Source: Rathayibacter sp. VKM Ac-2879 (GTDB lineage Bacteria > Actinomycetota > Actinomycetes > Actinomycetales > Microbacteriaceae). From it: 64,000 nucleotides of DNA. The position numbers were made by a program, and so were the translations under genes. Location: the NCBI RefSeq assembly GCF_015351245.1, contig NZ_JADKSO010000006.1, positions 1-64,000 on the forward strand, read 5' to 3'. Shown here in pieces: positions 25,710-35,089 of the stretch; positions within the stretch are counted from its first letter, which is position 1; every line of letters begins with the position of its first letter. The notes under the pieces were generated by a model that saw nothing but the letters and a program-made list of their open reading frames with translations, did no database searches and was not told where the DNA came from.

Positions 25710-26150
25710 ATGAGGCTCTTCCCGTTCGGACGCCACGACGTGAACCCCCTGCCGCGCAACGATCGCGGCTCGGGCGCTCTCGATGACTACGACTACGAGC
25801 TGCGGCCCCGGGCGCGCCGAGGCGACACGCTGCTCGGCCTCGCCGACTCGCTTCCGCGCCAGGAGGAGCTCGCACGCGTCCTCGCACTCGCCGGCGAGGA
25901 CGTCAGCGCGGTCGTCCCGCGCCGCACGCTCGAGGAGGAGCGTGTCGACGCGCCGATGCCCGTCCGGCTCTTCGCGAACCAGCGGCCCTCCGACGTCGTG
26001 GGCTTCGTGCCCCGCGGGCTCGAGAACGTCGTCGATGCCGCACTCGCGCGCCTGGCCGAGGCCGGCAAACCGGCGCGCATCCCGGCCCGCATCGCCACCA
26101 CGAAGGGCGGCCTGCGCGTCACGCTGCTGATGCACGAGACGCGGGGGTGA
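25710..26150 (+). CDS. Hypothetical protein, possible HIRAN-like C-terminus
   Basis: 146 residues. The N-terminal half is charged and variable. The C-terminal half reads MPVRLFANQRPSDVVGFVPR, then a helix and RIATTKGGLRVTLLM, reminiscent of the small beta domains that bind DNA ends (HIRAN). That resemblance is only by eye. CACAAT lies 6 nt before the ATG. It precedes the pnp leader by about 80 bp. Confidence 0.58.
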   Translation: MRLFPFGRHDVNPLPRNDRGSGALDDYDYELRPRARRGDTLLGLADSLPRQEELARVLALAGEDVSAVVPRRTLEEERVDAPMPVRLFANQRPSDVVGFVPRGLENVVDAALARLAEAGKPARIPARIATTKGGLRVTLLMHETRG

Positions 26151-26529
26151 GCCGGCGACGTTCGGTCGCGCGGTCCGGCAGGGCCCGTCCTCGGCGGCTG
26201 CCCGTCCTGGAGGATCCACACCCGGACTGATAGCATGAGCCGGTTCCGAACTCGAAAGCGACCGCCGGTCGCCCCCGGGTTCGAACCACGGAGCAGGCTG
26301 GCAGGAAGCTGGTCCTCGGTGGTGGAGTCCCGGATCACGGGTGCGGCGGCGTCGCATCGGAGGCAGACCCGGAGCCCTTCTACTGGTGGCCAGCACGAAC
26401 GCCCTCCACACGACGGCACGGCGCGAAGCCCTGCCGTGGGATCGTCTCGGTTCCTGACCGGACAGCTGCTCCGACGAACGCCGGTGCCCAGAAGGGGTGC
26501 CGCTGCAGACGTTAAAGGAGACAGACCTC
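26151..26529 (+). promoter_or_regulatory. Long 5' leader of pnp
   Basis: 379 bp without a credible gene; an open frame from 26235 is Arg/Ser/Pro-rich and not protein-like. TAGCAT at 26231-26236 is a good -10, which would give a leader of about 290 nt. AAAGGAG at 26514-26520 is the ribosome site, 9 nt before TTG. GGCTGGC and GCCAGC segments about 90 nt apart could close a large stem. In other bacteria pnp is autoregulated through a structured leader cut by RNase III; that is the expectation here, not a demonstration. Confidence 0.55.
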
Positions 26530-28797
26530 TTGGAAGGTCCTGAAATCACATTCGCCGAAGCCGTTCTCGACAACGGTTCGTACGGCACCCGCACCGTCCG
26601 CTTCGAGACCGGCCGCCTCGCGCAGCAGGCTCAGGGAGCCGTCGCCGCGTACCTCGACGAGGACACCATGCTCCTCTCGGCCACGTCGGCGTCGAAGAAC
26701 CCGAAGGACAACTTCGACTTCTTCCCGCTGACCGTCGACGTCGAGGAGCGCTCGTACGCGGCAGGCAAGATCCCCGGCTCGTTCTTCCGCCGTGAGGGCC
26801 GTCCCTCCACCGAGGCGATCCTCGTCTGCCGTCTGATCGACCGGCCGCTGCGCCCCTCGTTCGTCGAGGGCCTGCGCAACGAGGTCCAGATCGTCATCAC
26901 GGTCCTCAGCATCGCGCCGGACGAGTTCTACGACGCCCTCGCGATCAACGCCGCGAGCGCCTCCACCCAGATCTCTGGCCTGCCCTTCTCCGGTCCGATC
27001 GCCGGCGTGCGCCTCGCGCTCCTGTCCGACGGCTCGGGCAACGACCAGTGGGTCGCCTTCCCCAAGGCCTCGCAGCTCGAGAACGCCGTCTTCGACCTCA
27101 CGGTCGCGGGCCGCGTCGTCACGAACGAGGACGGCTCCTCCGACGTCGCCATCATGATGGTCGAGGCCGAGGCCACCGAGTCCTCCTGGAACCTCATCAA
27201 GGCGGGTGCGACCAAGCCCAACGAGGACGTCGTCGCCGAGGGCCTCGAGGCCGCGAAGCCTTTCCTCCGTGCTCTCGTCGAGGCGCAGGCGAAGCTCGCG
27301 TCCTCCACCGCGAAGCCGGTCAAGGACTACCCGGTCTTCCTGCCCTACGCGCAGGAGACCTACGACAACGTCGCTGAGCTCAGCTACGACGAGCTCGTCC
27401 GCGTCTACCAGATCGCCGACAAGGTCGAGCGACAGGATGCCGACGACGCCCTCAAGGCGAAGGTCAAGGAGCAGATCGCCGAGCGCATCGCGTCCGGTCA
27501 GCTCTCGGCCGAGGCCTACAACCAGGTCGGAGCGGCATACAAGTCCGTCACGAAGGTGGTCGTCCGCGGCCGCATCCTCCGCGACGGCGTCCGCATCGAC
27601 GGCCGCGGCCTGGCCGACATCCGTCCGCTCGACGCCGAGGTGCAGGTCATCCCGCGCGTTCACGGCTCGGCGATCTTCCAGCGCGGCGAGACCCAGATCC
27701 TGGGCGTCACCACGCTGAACATGCTCAAGATGGAGCAGCAGATCGACTCGTTGTCGCCCGTCACGAAAAAGCGCTACCTGCACCACTACAACTTCCCGCC
27801 CTACTCGACCGGTGAGACCGGCCGTGTCGGCTCGCCGAAGCGTCGCGAGATCGGGCACGGCTTCCTCGCCGAGCGCGCCCTCGTGCCGGTGCTGCCGAGC
27901 CGCGAGGAGTTCCCCTACGCCATCCGCCAGGTCTCCGAGGCTCTGAGCTCGAACGGCTCGACGTCGATGGGCTCGGTCTGCGCGTCGACCCTGTCGCTCC
28001 TCAACGCCGGAGTGCCACTGCGCGCGCCTGTCGCGGGCATCGCGATGGGTCTCGTGTCCGACGTCGTCGACGGTCAGACCCGCTATGCGGCGCTGACCGA
28101 CATCCTGGGCGCGGAGGACGCGCTCGGCGACATGGACTTCAAGGTCGCCGGCACCTCCGAGTTCGTCACGGCCATCCAGCTCGACACGAAGCTCGACGGC
28201 ATCCCGTCGTCCGTCCTCGATGCCGCGCTCAAGCAGGCCAAGGACGCCCGCACCACGATCCTCGCGGTGCTCACGGCGGCCATCGACCAGCCCGACGAGA
28301 TGGCCCCGACCGCTCCCCGCGTGATCTCGGTGCAGATCCCCGTCGACAAGATCGGCGAGCTGATCGGCCCCAAGGGCAAGACGATCAACGCGATGCAGGA
28401 CGAGACCGGCGCCGACATCTCCATCGAGGAGGACGGCACCGTCTACATCGGCGCCGTCGACGGACCGTCGGCCGAGGCTGCTCGCGCCCAGGTCAACGCC
28501 ATCGCGAACCCGACCAACCCCGAGGTCGGCGAGCAGTTCCTCGGGACCGTCGTCAAGCTCGCGACCTTCGGCGCGTTCGTCTCGCTCCTGCCCGGTAAGG
28601 ACGGACTGCTGCACATCAGCGAGGTCCGCAAGCTCGCCGGTGGCAAGCGCGTCGAGAACGTCGAGGACGTCCTCGGGGTCGGCCAGAAGCTCCTCGTGCA
28701 GATCACCAAGATCGACGACCGCGGCAAGCTGTCCCTCGCGCCCGTCGTGGCCGAGGAGGCCGCCGAGGCTCTCGTCGAGGTGCCTGCCGAGAGCTGA
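26530..28797 (+). CDS. pnp: Polynucleotide phosphorylase / guanosine pentaphosphate synthetase
   Basis: 755 residues. Two RNase PH-like domains ([20 protein letters not shown] early; [12 protein letters not shown] and [20 protein letters not shown] later), an intervening helical domain, a KH domain ([20 protein letters not shown]) and a C-terminal S1 domain ([20 protein letters not shown]). It degrades RNA from the 3' end with phosphate and can add tails. The start is TTG at 26530, giving [16 protein letters not shown], matched by AAAGGAG; the in-frame GTG at 26497 lies upstream of that site. Confidence 0.96.
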   Translation: MEGPEITFAEAVLDNGSYGTRTVRFETGRLAQQAQGAVAAYLDEDTMLLSATSASKNPKDNFDFFPLTVDVEERSYAAGKIPGSFFRREGRPSTEAILVCRLIDRPLRPSFVEGLRNEVQIVITVLSIAPDEFYDALAINAASASTQISGLPFSGPIAGVRLALLSDGSGNDQWVAFPKASQLENAVFDLTVAGRVVTNEDGSSDVAIMMVEAEATESSWNLIKAGATKPNEDVVAEGLEAAKPFLRALVEAQAKLASSTAKPVKDYPVFLPYAQETYDNVAELSYDELVRVYQIADKVERQDADDALKAKVKEQIAERIASGQLSAEAYNQVGAAYKSVTKVVVRGRILRDGVRIDGRGLADIRPLDAEVQVIPRVHGSAIFQRGETQILGVTTLNMLKMEQQIDSLSPVTKKRYLHHYNFPPYSTGETGRVGSPKRREIGHGFLAERALVPVLPSREEFPYAIRQVSEALSSNGSTSMGSVCASTLSLLNAGVPLRAPVAGIAMGLVSDVVDGQTRYAALTDILGAEDALGDMDFKVAGTSEFVTAIQLDTKLDGIPSSVLDAALKQAKDARTTILAVLTAAIDQPDEMAPTAPRVISVQIPVDKIGELIGPKGKTINAMQDETGADISIEEDGTVYIGAVDGPSAEAARAQVNAIANPTNPEVGEQFLGTVVKLATFGAFVSLLPGKDGLLHISEVRKLAGGKRVENVEDVLGVGQKLLVQITKIDDRGKLSLAPVVAEEAAEALVEVPAES

Positions 28798-28815
28798 TCC
28801 CTCCCGCACGACCCT

Positions 28816-28848
28816 GACGCCCGTCCCGCCTCCGGTGGGGCGGGCGTC
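28816..28848 (+). terminator. Hairpin terminator after pnp
   Basis: A 15-bp GC-rich stem with two wobbles (GACGCCCG at 28816 pairing with CGGGCGTC ending at 28848) and a 3-nt loop, 18 bp after the pnp stop. Confidence 0.65.
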
Positions 28849-28935
28849 CGTCGTCTCCCGAAGGACGCGTCTCGGCGCGACGATGGGGTACGGTGGCGAG
28901 ACCGTGCCGCCGCACCGCCCCGACCGGAGGATTCC

Positions 28936-29913
28936 GTGACCGACCCGACGCCCCTGGCCCTCGAGCCGGAGACGCACCCCGAGCCCGTCCTCGCCCCCGC
29001 GGCACGGCTGCTCGGCTGCACGGGAGTTCCCGTGCACCCGCTCGCCCTCGACGGCTCGGTCTTCGGCTGGGCCGCGGGCATCGACGACACCACGGAGCTG
29101 CTCGACGCGTTCACGCGCCTCGGCGGCACTCTGATCTCGACGGCCGACCACTACGCGACCGGTCGCAGCGAGTACATGATCGGCCGCTGGTTCGAGGCCA
29201 GCGGGCGTCGTGAGGAGATGCTGCTGGCGACGAAGGTCGGCCGCCACCCCGACGCCTTCGGCCTCGCCCCCGAGGATGTGCGCGTCGCCATCGAGGGCAG
29301 CCTCGAACGTCTCGGCACCCGAATCGATCTGCTTTCCTTCGACAGCGAAGATCCCGAGATCCCGATCGCCGAGAGCCTGGCCGCAGCGGCCCCTTTCGTC
29401 GCCGACGGCTCGGTCCGCGCACTCGGCGCGGCACACTTCAGCGCCGCGGCGCTCGTCGAGGCGCAGGAGGCTGCCCTGTCGCTCGGGCTGCCCGGCTTCT
29501 CGGCCGTGGTCGCCGAGTACAACCTGATGGAGCGTAAGGACTATGAGGCGGAGGTGGCCCCGGAGGTGGTGCGCCAGGGCCTCGGGACCCTCGCGCGTCT
29601 GCCTCTTGCGAGCGGCTATCTGACGGGCAGCATGAGGCACCGCTCGGACGAGCCCGCGTCGGTCCTGTTCGAGGCGGGCCTGGACTACGTCGGTCGCCAC
29701 GGTAACCGCGTGTTGGCGGCGCTCGACGAGATCGCGCAGGCACACGGCACCGAGCCGGGAGTCGTCGCCCTCGCGTGGGTGCTCTCGCATCAGGAGGTGT
29801 CGGCCGCGATCGTGCGCGCCCGCGACGCCGCCGAGCTCGAGACCCTGTTCGCGGCAGGCGCGCTGCCGCTCACCCGCAGCGAGATCGCCCAGCTCGACCG
29901 CGCCTCGGCCTGA
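28936..29913 (+). CDS. Aldo/keto reductase-family protein with altered catalytic tetrad
   Basis: 325 residues with an AKR barrel layout. Compared with the usual D-Y-K-H tetrad, I read S (ISTADHYATG, where DTAxxY is expected), Y, K (LLATKVG) and D (LLSFDSED, where H is expected). Two of four catalytic residues are therefore changed, so reductase activity is doubtful. GGAGG precedes the GTG at 28936. A further diverged paralogue is at 31821-32840, with the alpha-glucosidase gene between them. Confidence 0.85.
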   Translation: MTDPTPLALEPETHPEPVLAPAARLLGCTGVPVHPLALDGSVFGWAAGIDDTTELLDAFTRLGGTLISTADHYATGRSEYMIGRWFEASGRREEMLLATKVGRHPDAFGLAPEDVRVAIEGSLERLGTRIDLLSFDSEDPEIPIAESLAAAAPFVADGSVRALGAAHFSAAALVEAQEAALSLGLPGFSAVVAEYNLMERKDYEAEVAPEVVRQGLGTLARLPLASGYLTGSMRHRSDEPASVLFEAGLDYVGRHGNRVLAALDEIAQAHGTEPGVVALAWVLSHQEVSAAIVRARDAAELETLFAAGALPLTRSEIAQLDRASA

Positions 29914-29940
29914 GCGGCGCCGCGGGCTCGGCCGCCCTCG

Positions 29941-31653
29941 TCACCGGCGCAGGACGCGCGCCTCCCACGGCCCGAGGCTGCTCCCCGAGGCCCCGGGGAC
30001 GTTGCCGAGCACGGTCTCGGCTCCGGCCCAGTCATCGAGCAGCGCCACCTCGAGCGGATCGCCTGAGACGTTGCCCACGACGAGCAGCTCGTCGGCGCCC
30101 GTGCGTGTGAAGGCGAAGAGGGTGGTGTGCTCCGGTTCGAGCAGGGCGAAGCGGCCCAGCTGCACCGTCTTGTCGTCGTGCCGCAGGGCGATGAGGGCCC
30201 GGTAGTACTCGAAGACCGAGCGCTCCGCCGCGCGGTCGGCGGCCACGTTGACGACGGAGGCGTTGGGGGTCACCGCGATCCACGGCTCGCCGGTCGTGAA
30301 GCCGGCCTCCGGGCCGTCGTCCCATTGCACGGGGGTGCGTGCATTGTCGCGGCTCTGCGCACGCAGACCGGCGAGCACGACCTCGGGATCCTCGCCCCGC
30401 TCGCCCACCGCCTCGGCGTAGTAGTTGAGCGATTCGACGTCGCGGAAGTCGTCGATCCCGGCGAAAGGCACATTGGTCATGCCGATCTCGTCGCCCTGAT
30501 AGATGTATGGCGTGCCGCGCTGGAGGTGCAGAAGGGTCGCCCACAGCGTCGCCGACTCGTAGCGCCACGCGCCGTCGTCGCCGAAGCGGGAGACGAGGCG
30601 CGGCTGGTCATGATTGCCGAGGTAGAGGCTGTTCCAGCCCCGCTCGGCCAGGCCGTCCTGCCAGCGGGCGAGGTTCGCCTTGAGGGCGACGAGATCGAGT
30701 GGAACCGGATGGAACTTGTCGACGCCGTGGTCGAGGGCCACGTGCTCGAACTGGAAGACCATGTCGAGCTCGTGACGCTCGGGATCGGTGACGAGAATCG
30801 CCTCCTCGAGTGTGACGCCCGGCATCTCGCCGACCGTCAGGAACGAGCCCTCCCGGCCCGCGAACACGGCCTCGTTCATCTCGCGGAGGAACTCGTGCAG
30901 GCGCGGGCCGACACCCTCGACGATGCCCGCGCCGCCTCCCGCTCCGTCGATCTCGTCGAGGTTCTTCGAGATGAGGTTGATGACGTCCATCCGGAAGCCA
31001 TCGACGCCGCGGTCGAGCCAGCGGTTCATCATCGCGTGCACGGCATGGCGGACCTCCGGGTTCTCCCAGTTGAGGTCGGGTTGCTGGACCGCGAACAGGT
31101 GGAGGAAGTACTCGTCGGTCGCGGGATCGAGCGTCCACGCGGGGCCCGAGAAGTAGGAACGCCAGCCGTTGGGCTCCGTCCCGTCGATGCCGGCCGAGGC
31201 CGCGGCCTCGAGCTCGCGCCCGGGCTCTGCCGACGCACGGCCGCGTCGCCACCAGTACCAGTCGCGTTTCGCGTCCTCCTGCGAGGAGCGGGACTGCACG
31301 AACCACGCGTGCTCGTCGCTCGTGTGGTTGACCACGAGGTCCATGAGGATCCGGATGCCACGCTCGTGGGCCTCGGCCACGAAGAGCTCGAACTCGGCGA
31401 GCGTGCCGAAGCGCGGATCGATGTCGTCGTAGTCGGAGATGTCGTAGCCGTTGTCGTGTTGCGGCGAGGGGTAGAGCGGGGAGAGCCAGATCACGTCGAC
31501 CCCGAGGTCGGCGAGGTGGTCGAGCTTCGAGCGGATGCCGCCGAGGTCGCCAATGCCGTCGCCGTTCGAGTCGGCGAAGGAGCGAGGGTAGATCTGATAG
31601 ACGACCGCGCTGGTCCACCACGGGGTCGAAGGGCTTGCGGCGTCCGGTTCCAT
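29941..31653 (-). CDS. GH13 alpha-glucosidase (oligo-1,6-glucosidase type)
   Basis: 570 residues. It opens WWTSAVVYQIYPRSFADSNG, typical of GH13 subfamilies with alpha-1,4/1,6-glucosidase or trehalulose-type enzymes. Conserved regions: DLVVNHTS, the nucleophile in DGFRMDVINL, the acid/base Glu in TVGEMPG, and the third Asp in LGNHDQPRLVSRFG. There is no signal peptide, so it cleaves imported oligosaccharides in the cytoplasm. TAGATT (31661-31666, minus) lies 7 nt before the ATG at 31653. No sugar ABC transporter is adjacent in the window. Confidence 0.93.
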   Translation of the reverse strand: MEPDAASPSTPWWTSAVVYQIYPRSFADSNGDGIGDLGGIRSKLDHLADLGVDVIWLSPLYPSPQHDNGYDISDYDDIDPRFGTLAEFELFVAEAHERGIRILMDLVVNHTSDEHAWFVQSRSSQEDAKRDWYWWRRGRASAEPGRELEAAASAGIDGTEPNGWRSYFSGPAWTLDPATDEYFLHLFAVQQPDLNWENPEVRHAVHAMMNRWLDRGVDGFRMDVINLISKNLDEIDGAGGGAGIVEGVGPRLHEFLREMNEAVFAGREGSFLTVGEMPGVTLEEAILVTDPERHELDMVFQFEHVALDHGVDKFHPVPLDLVALKANLARWQDGLAERGWNSLYLGNHDQPRLVSRFGDDGAWRYESATLWATLLHLQRGTPYIYQGDEIGMTNVPFAGIDDFRDVESLNYYAEAVGERGEDPEVVLAGLRAQSRDNARTPVQWDDGPEAGFTTGEPWIAVTPNASVVNVAADRAAERSVFEYYRALIALRHDDKTVQLGRFALLEPEHTTLFAFTRTGADELLVVGNVSGDPLEVALLDDWAGAETVLGNVPGASGSSLGPWEARVLRR

Positions 31654-31725
31654 GCCGCCGAATCTAGCGCCGACCACCGACATGACGCCGCGCGCGGTTC
31701 TCCGCCGTCGGGGTGTGTAACGATC

Positions 31726-31735
31726 CGGTTAACCG
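31726..31735. promoter_or_regulatory. Palindrome upstream of the alpha-glucosidase gene
   Basis: CGGTTAACCG is a perfect 10-bp palindrome in the 167-bp space between the divergent alpha-glucosidase and AKR-like genes, about 60 bp upstream of the glucosidase -10. It could be a LacI-type operator, but no regulator gene is adjacent. Confidence 0.3.
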
Positions 31736-31820
31736 TCTCCGTCCCCTCCGAGTGGCGACCTCGGGCCTCGGTTACCCTCGCTGGAGGCGGGCGCCCTGGC
31801 CGCCGAGGAAGTGGGGTGGC

Positions 31821-32840
31821 GTGACGAGGGTCAGGTCCGGCGCGACCGAGGGCACCGCCCGCCACGGCGCGGTGAAGGACGACAGACGGCTCGGAACCAT
31901 CCCTCCCGTCGACGCCTCCGCCGTCACGGCGATCGCGACGCTGCGACGCTCGCTCGGAGACACCGGAGCCGCTCTCTTCCCGCTCGTTCTCGATGCCGCC
32001 GTCGCGGGTCGTCGCGCGGAGCACGGGGGCCCCGGGCTGCTCGAGCGCTTCAGCGCGTGGGGCGGCAATGGCGTGCTCGTCACCGACACCGCGGGCTCCG
32101 AGGCGGGCGAGGAGGAGGTGGGGCGCTGGGTCGGCGGCCACCGCGACCGGTTCCTACTCGTCGGGCGTTTCGGCGCCTCCGTCGCCGCCGCGCCGAGCCC
32201 GCGCGCCCTCGTCGCCTCTGTCGAAGGCGCGTTGCGGCGACTGCGCACCGACCGCCTCGACGTTCTCGCGGTACGTCCCGATGGCGCGGGTCGGCTCGAC
32301 GAGCTGCTCACGGCTGTCGACGTCCTGCTCTCGCGCGGGCTCGTGCGCGCCGTGGTCGCCTCCGGCTTCGCGGCCGAGGAGCTCTTCGAGGCACGCGTGC
32401 TCGCCGCCCACGGCCTCCCGCGCTTCGCCGCCGTCGAGGTCCGCTACAACGTGCTCGAGCGCGAGGAGGCGGAGGGAGACGTCGGCCTCGTCGCCGCGGC
32501 CCAGGGGCTCTCGCTGCTCTCGACCGTCCCGCTCGCGCACGGCTTCCTCCACGGCGCTGCCCGGTCGCGTCGTGAGCTGGCGCGCCTGCCCGAGGGCGCC
32601 CTCGCCTCCGCCCACCTCGGTCGACGGGGCCGGCGGATGCTCGCCGCGCTCGACGCGATCGGCGCCGAGCTCTCCGCCGCTCCCGCCGCGGTCGCCCTCG
32701 CGTGGCTGCTCGCGCGTCCGGGGATCGCCGCGGCCACCGTCGACCCGCGCTCCGCCTCCGACGTCGACGCGATGATGCGAGGCGTCTCGCTCTACCTGGA
32801 CGAGGGGCACCTCGCCGCGCTGGAGCGGGCTCGCCGCTGA
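31821..32840 (+). CDS. Diverged aldo/keto reductase-fold protein lacking catalytic residues
   Basis: 339 residues. It aligns by eye along its length with the AKR at 28936: GRWVGGHRDRFLLVGRFG, EVRYNVLEREEAEGDVGLVA, GRRGRRMLAALDAIGAELSA, VALAWLLARPG. In the tetrad positions only Asp (VTDTAGSE) survives; Tyr, Lys (now Arg in GRFG) and His (LDVLAVRPD) are missing. It is probably a non-catalytic AKR. GTG at 31821 was chosen; upstream residues in frame are Arg/Pro/Trp-rich. Confidence 0.78.
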   Translation: MTRVRSGATEGTARHGAVKDDRRLGTIPPVDASAVTAIATLRRSLGDTGAALFPLVLDAAVAGRRAEHGGPGLLERFSAWGGNGVLVTDTAGSEAGEEEVGRWVGGHRDRFLLVGRFGASVAAAPSPRALVASVEGALRRLRTDRLDVLAVRPDGAGRLDELLTAVDVLLSRGLVRAVVASGFAAEELFEARVLAAHGLPRFAAVEVRYNVLEREEAEGDVGLVAAAQGLSLLSTVPLAHGFLHGAARSRRELARLPEGALASAHLGRRGRRMLAALDAIGAELSAAPAAVALAWLLARPGIAAATVDPRSASDVDAMMRGVSLYLDEGHLAALERARR

Positions 32841-32887
32841 CGCGCCTCCTCAGGGTCGAGCGCGAGGCGTGCCCTAGTGTGGGCACG

Positions 32888-34285
32888 GTGAACAACGGTG
32901 TGCCCCTGCCTCTCGACCGGCCCGAGACGACGGTTCGAGCCGCAGGAGGATCCCTCGTGCGGCGCTCCATCCTCTCCAGCGGCGTCCGCATCCTCAGTGA
33001 GGCGGTGCCGGGTGCGCGAAGCGCGACGATCGGCTTCTGGGTGGCCGCCGGCTCGCGCGACGAGCGGCCCGGCCGTCCTGCCGCCGAGGGGCGCCCGTCC
33101 GAACCCTCCAACTTCGGGTCCACGCACTTCCTCGAACACCTCCTCTTCAAGGGCACGCGTACGCGCTCGGCGCTCGACATCGCCGTCGCCTTCGACTCGG
33201 TCGGCGGCGAGCACAACGCGCTGACCGCCAAGGAGTACACCTGCTACTACGCCAAGGTGCAGGACCGCGACCTTCCGATGGCCATAGAGGTCATCGCCGA
33301 CATGGTGACCTCGAGCCTCCTCGAGACGGACGAGTTCGAGACCGAGCGCGGAGTCATCCTCGAGGAGCTCGCGATGGCCGACGACGATCCGGCGGACGTC
33401 GCGAGCGAGCGGTTGTTCGAGGCCGTCCTGGGCGAGCACCCCCTGGGACGCCCGATCGGCGGCACCGCGGCGACCATCGCCGAGGCGACACGAGAGGCCG
33501 TGTGGGCGCACTACTGCGCCGCCTACCGTCCGCGCGATCTGGTCGTGACGGTCGCGGGAGCGGTCGACCACGACGCGCTCGTCGCGCTGCTCGAGCGCGT
33601 CCTCTCCTCCGGGGGCTGCGATCTCGACACCTCCGCGTCCCCGGTCGCGCGGCGGGTCGGAGGCGTCGCCGTCTTCGAGCGCGGTTCCGCCCTCTCGCTC
33701 GTGCAGCGGCCAACCGAGCAGGCCAACCTCTTGATCGGCTTCCCGGGCATCGCGGCCGGCGACGAGCGACGGCTCACGATGGGTGTGCTCAATTCGATCC
33801 TGGGAGGCGGCATGTCCTCGCGTCTCTTCCAGGAGGTGCGCGAGAAGCGCGGCCTCGCCTACTCCGTCTACTCCTTCGCTCCCTCCTACTCCGATGCCGG
33901 CATCTTCGGCCTCTCTGCGGCATGCACGCCGGCGAAGGCGGGCACCGTCGCCGAGCTGCTGCTCGCCGAGTTCCGCCGGCTCGCTGAGGACGGCGTGAGC
34001 GCGGAGGAGCTCGCCAGGGCACAGGGCCAGCTCTCCGGAGCGGCGGCCCTGGCGCTCGAGGATTCGGACACACGCATGTCTCGACTCGGCCGCGCCGAGC
34101 TGACCTTCGGCGAGTTCGTCGACCTCGACGAGAGCCTCCGACGACTCGCGCTCGTGACGACGGAGGACGTCCAGACTCTCGCGGCAGAATTGATCGGGGG
34201 GCCGGCATCGATCTCGGCCGTCGGGGCGGTCGACGAGTCGACCTTCGCGGCGGTGACCGAGGCGCACAGCGCTCCCGCGATCTGA
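32888..34285 (+). CDS. M16-family zinc metallopeptidase
   Basis: 465 residues. The inverted zinc motif is HFLEH in STHFLEHLLFKGTRTRSA, with the distal Glu in ETERGVILEELAMADDDP. The second M16 half has GGGMSSRLFQEVREKRGLAY. Start: TAGTGT (32875-32880), 7 nt, GTG. Between SRDERPG and STHFLEH an extra Pro/Glu/Gly-rich segment of about 12-15 residues is inserted compared with common homologues. In many actinobacteria this gene sits between pnp and dapB, as here. The substrate is unknown. Confidence 0.92.
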   Translation: MNNGVPLPLDRPETTVRAAGGSLVRRSILSSGVRILSEAVPGARSATIGFWVAAGSRDERPGRPAAEGRPSEPSNFGSTHFLEHLLFKGTRTRSALDIAVAFDSVGGEHNALTAKEYTCYYAKVQDRDLPMAIEVIADMVTSSLLETDEFETERGVILEELAMADDDPADVASERLFEAVLGEHPLGRPIGGTAATIAEATREAVWAHYCAAYRPRDLVVTVAGAVDHDALVALLERVLSSGGCDLDTSASPVARRVGGVAVFERGSALSLVQRPTEQANLLIGFPGIAAGDERRLTMGVLNSILGGGMSSRLFQEVREKRGLAYSVYSFAPSYSDAGIFGLSAACTPAKAGTVAELLLAEFRRLAEDGVSAEELARAQGQLSGAAALALEDSDTRMSRLGRAELTFGEFVDLDESLRRLALVTTEDVQTLAAELIGGPASISAVGAVDESTFAAVTEAHSAPAI

Positions 34286-34362
34286 TCCCCGCCGCGTCCC
34301 GCGGCGACCCGATCCGTTCGACCGCTGATCACGCACCGTCGCGCCGTACCAGGGAGGACCCC

Positions 34363-34965
34363 GTGTCCCACTACATCTACCTCGTTCGTCACGGCGAGCA
34401 GCAAGACGCCGAGCACGGCATGCCCGACGGGCCGCTGTCGGCGCGCGGCGAACGGCAGGCTCGGCTGATCGCCGAGCGCCTCGGCGGAGTGCCCTTCACG
34501 GGAGCGTGGCACTCGCCCCTGCGCCGGGCGGAGGAGACGGCCGCGCGATTCCGCACCGTCCTGCCAGGACTCTCGATCGAGCCGTCCTCGCTCCTGTTCG
34601 ACTGCATCCCCTCGGGCCCGACCCCCGACATGCCGCGGGCGTTCGAGCCGTTCTTCGGTAGCGTCACGCCCGCCGAGATCGACGCGGGCCATGCGCAGAT
34701 GCAGGATGCCGTCGCCGAGTTCCTCGCTCCCTCCCGTGACGACCGGCACGACCTGCTGATCACGCACAACTTCGTGATCGGCTGGTTCGTCCGGCATGTC
34801 TTCGACGCGCCGGAGTGGCGGTGGCTCGGCCTCAACCAGGCGAACTGCGGACTCACCATCCTGCGCGTGCGCTCGCGCAAGCCTCCCGTGCTGGTCGTGC
34901 ACAACGACCTCTCACACCTCCCCGTCGAACTGCGCACGGGGCTGCCCGAGGCGCAGCCGTACTGA
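34363..34965 (+). CDS. Histidine phosphatase-family protein
   Basis: 200 residues. The RHG motif at residues 9-11 (YLVRHGEQQDAEHG) provides the phospho-accepting His. The second Arg is in WHSPLRRAEETAARF, and the partner His in LLITHNFVIGWFVRHV. This places it in the phosphoglycerate mutase-like superfamily; the substrate cannot be told. GGGAGG precedes the GTG at 34363. Confidence 0.9.
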   Translation: MSHYIYLVRHGEQQDAEHGMPDGPLSARGERQARLIAERLGGVPFTGAWHSPLRRAEETAARFRTVLPGLSIEPSSLLFDCIPSGPTPDMPRAFEPFFGSVTPAEIDAGHAQMQDAVAEFLAPSRDDRHDLLITHNFVIGWFVRHVFDAPEWRWLGLNQANCGLTILRVRSRKPPVLVVHNDLSHLPVELRTGLPEAQPY

Positions 34966-35077
34966 GAGACCGGGATCCTCCACGGACCGAGTCGGTCGTG
35001 GACGAGCCAGCCCTGCACGTCCTCGCGGACGCCTCCCCGGCACGCCCGCGCCACGCGGGGGCGGGCCAGCGGGTTGT

Positions 35078-35083
35078 TACGCT
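35078..35083 (+). promoter_or_regulatory. Leaderless -10 of dapB
   Basis: TACGCT, 6 nt, then GTG at 35090. There is no Shine-Dalgarno sequence. Confidence 0.55.
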
Positions 35084-35089
35084 GACCGG

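Noticed and set aside
26235-26543. Open frame in the pnp leader starting at ATG next to TAGCAT
   Set aside because: Arg/Ser/Pro-rich sequence that does not look folded, and it overlaps the pnp ribosome site and start.
26512-29790. Very long open frame on the minus strand opposite pnp and the AKR gene
   Set aside because: The plus strand has an unmistakable PNPase with ribosome site. The minus frame is Arg/Glu/Val/Leu-rich without domains, as expected from high GC3.
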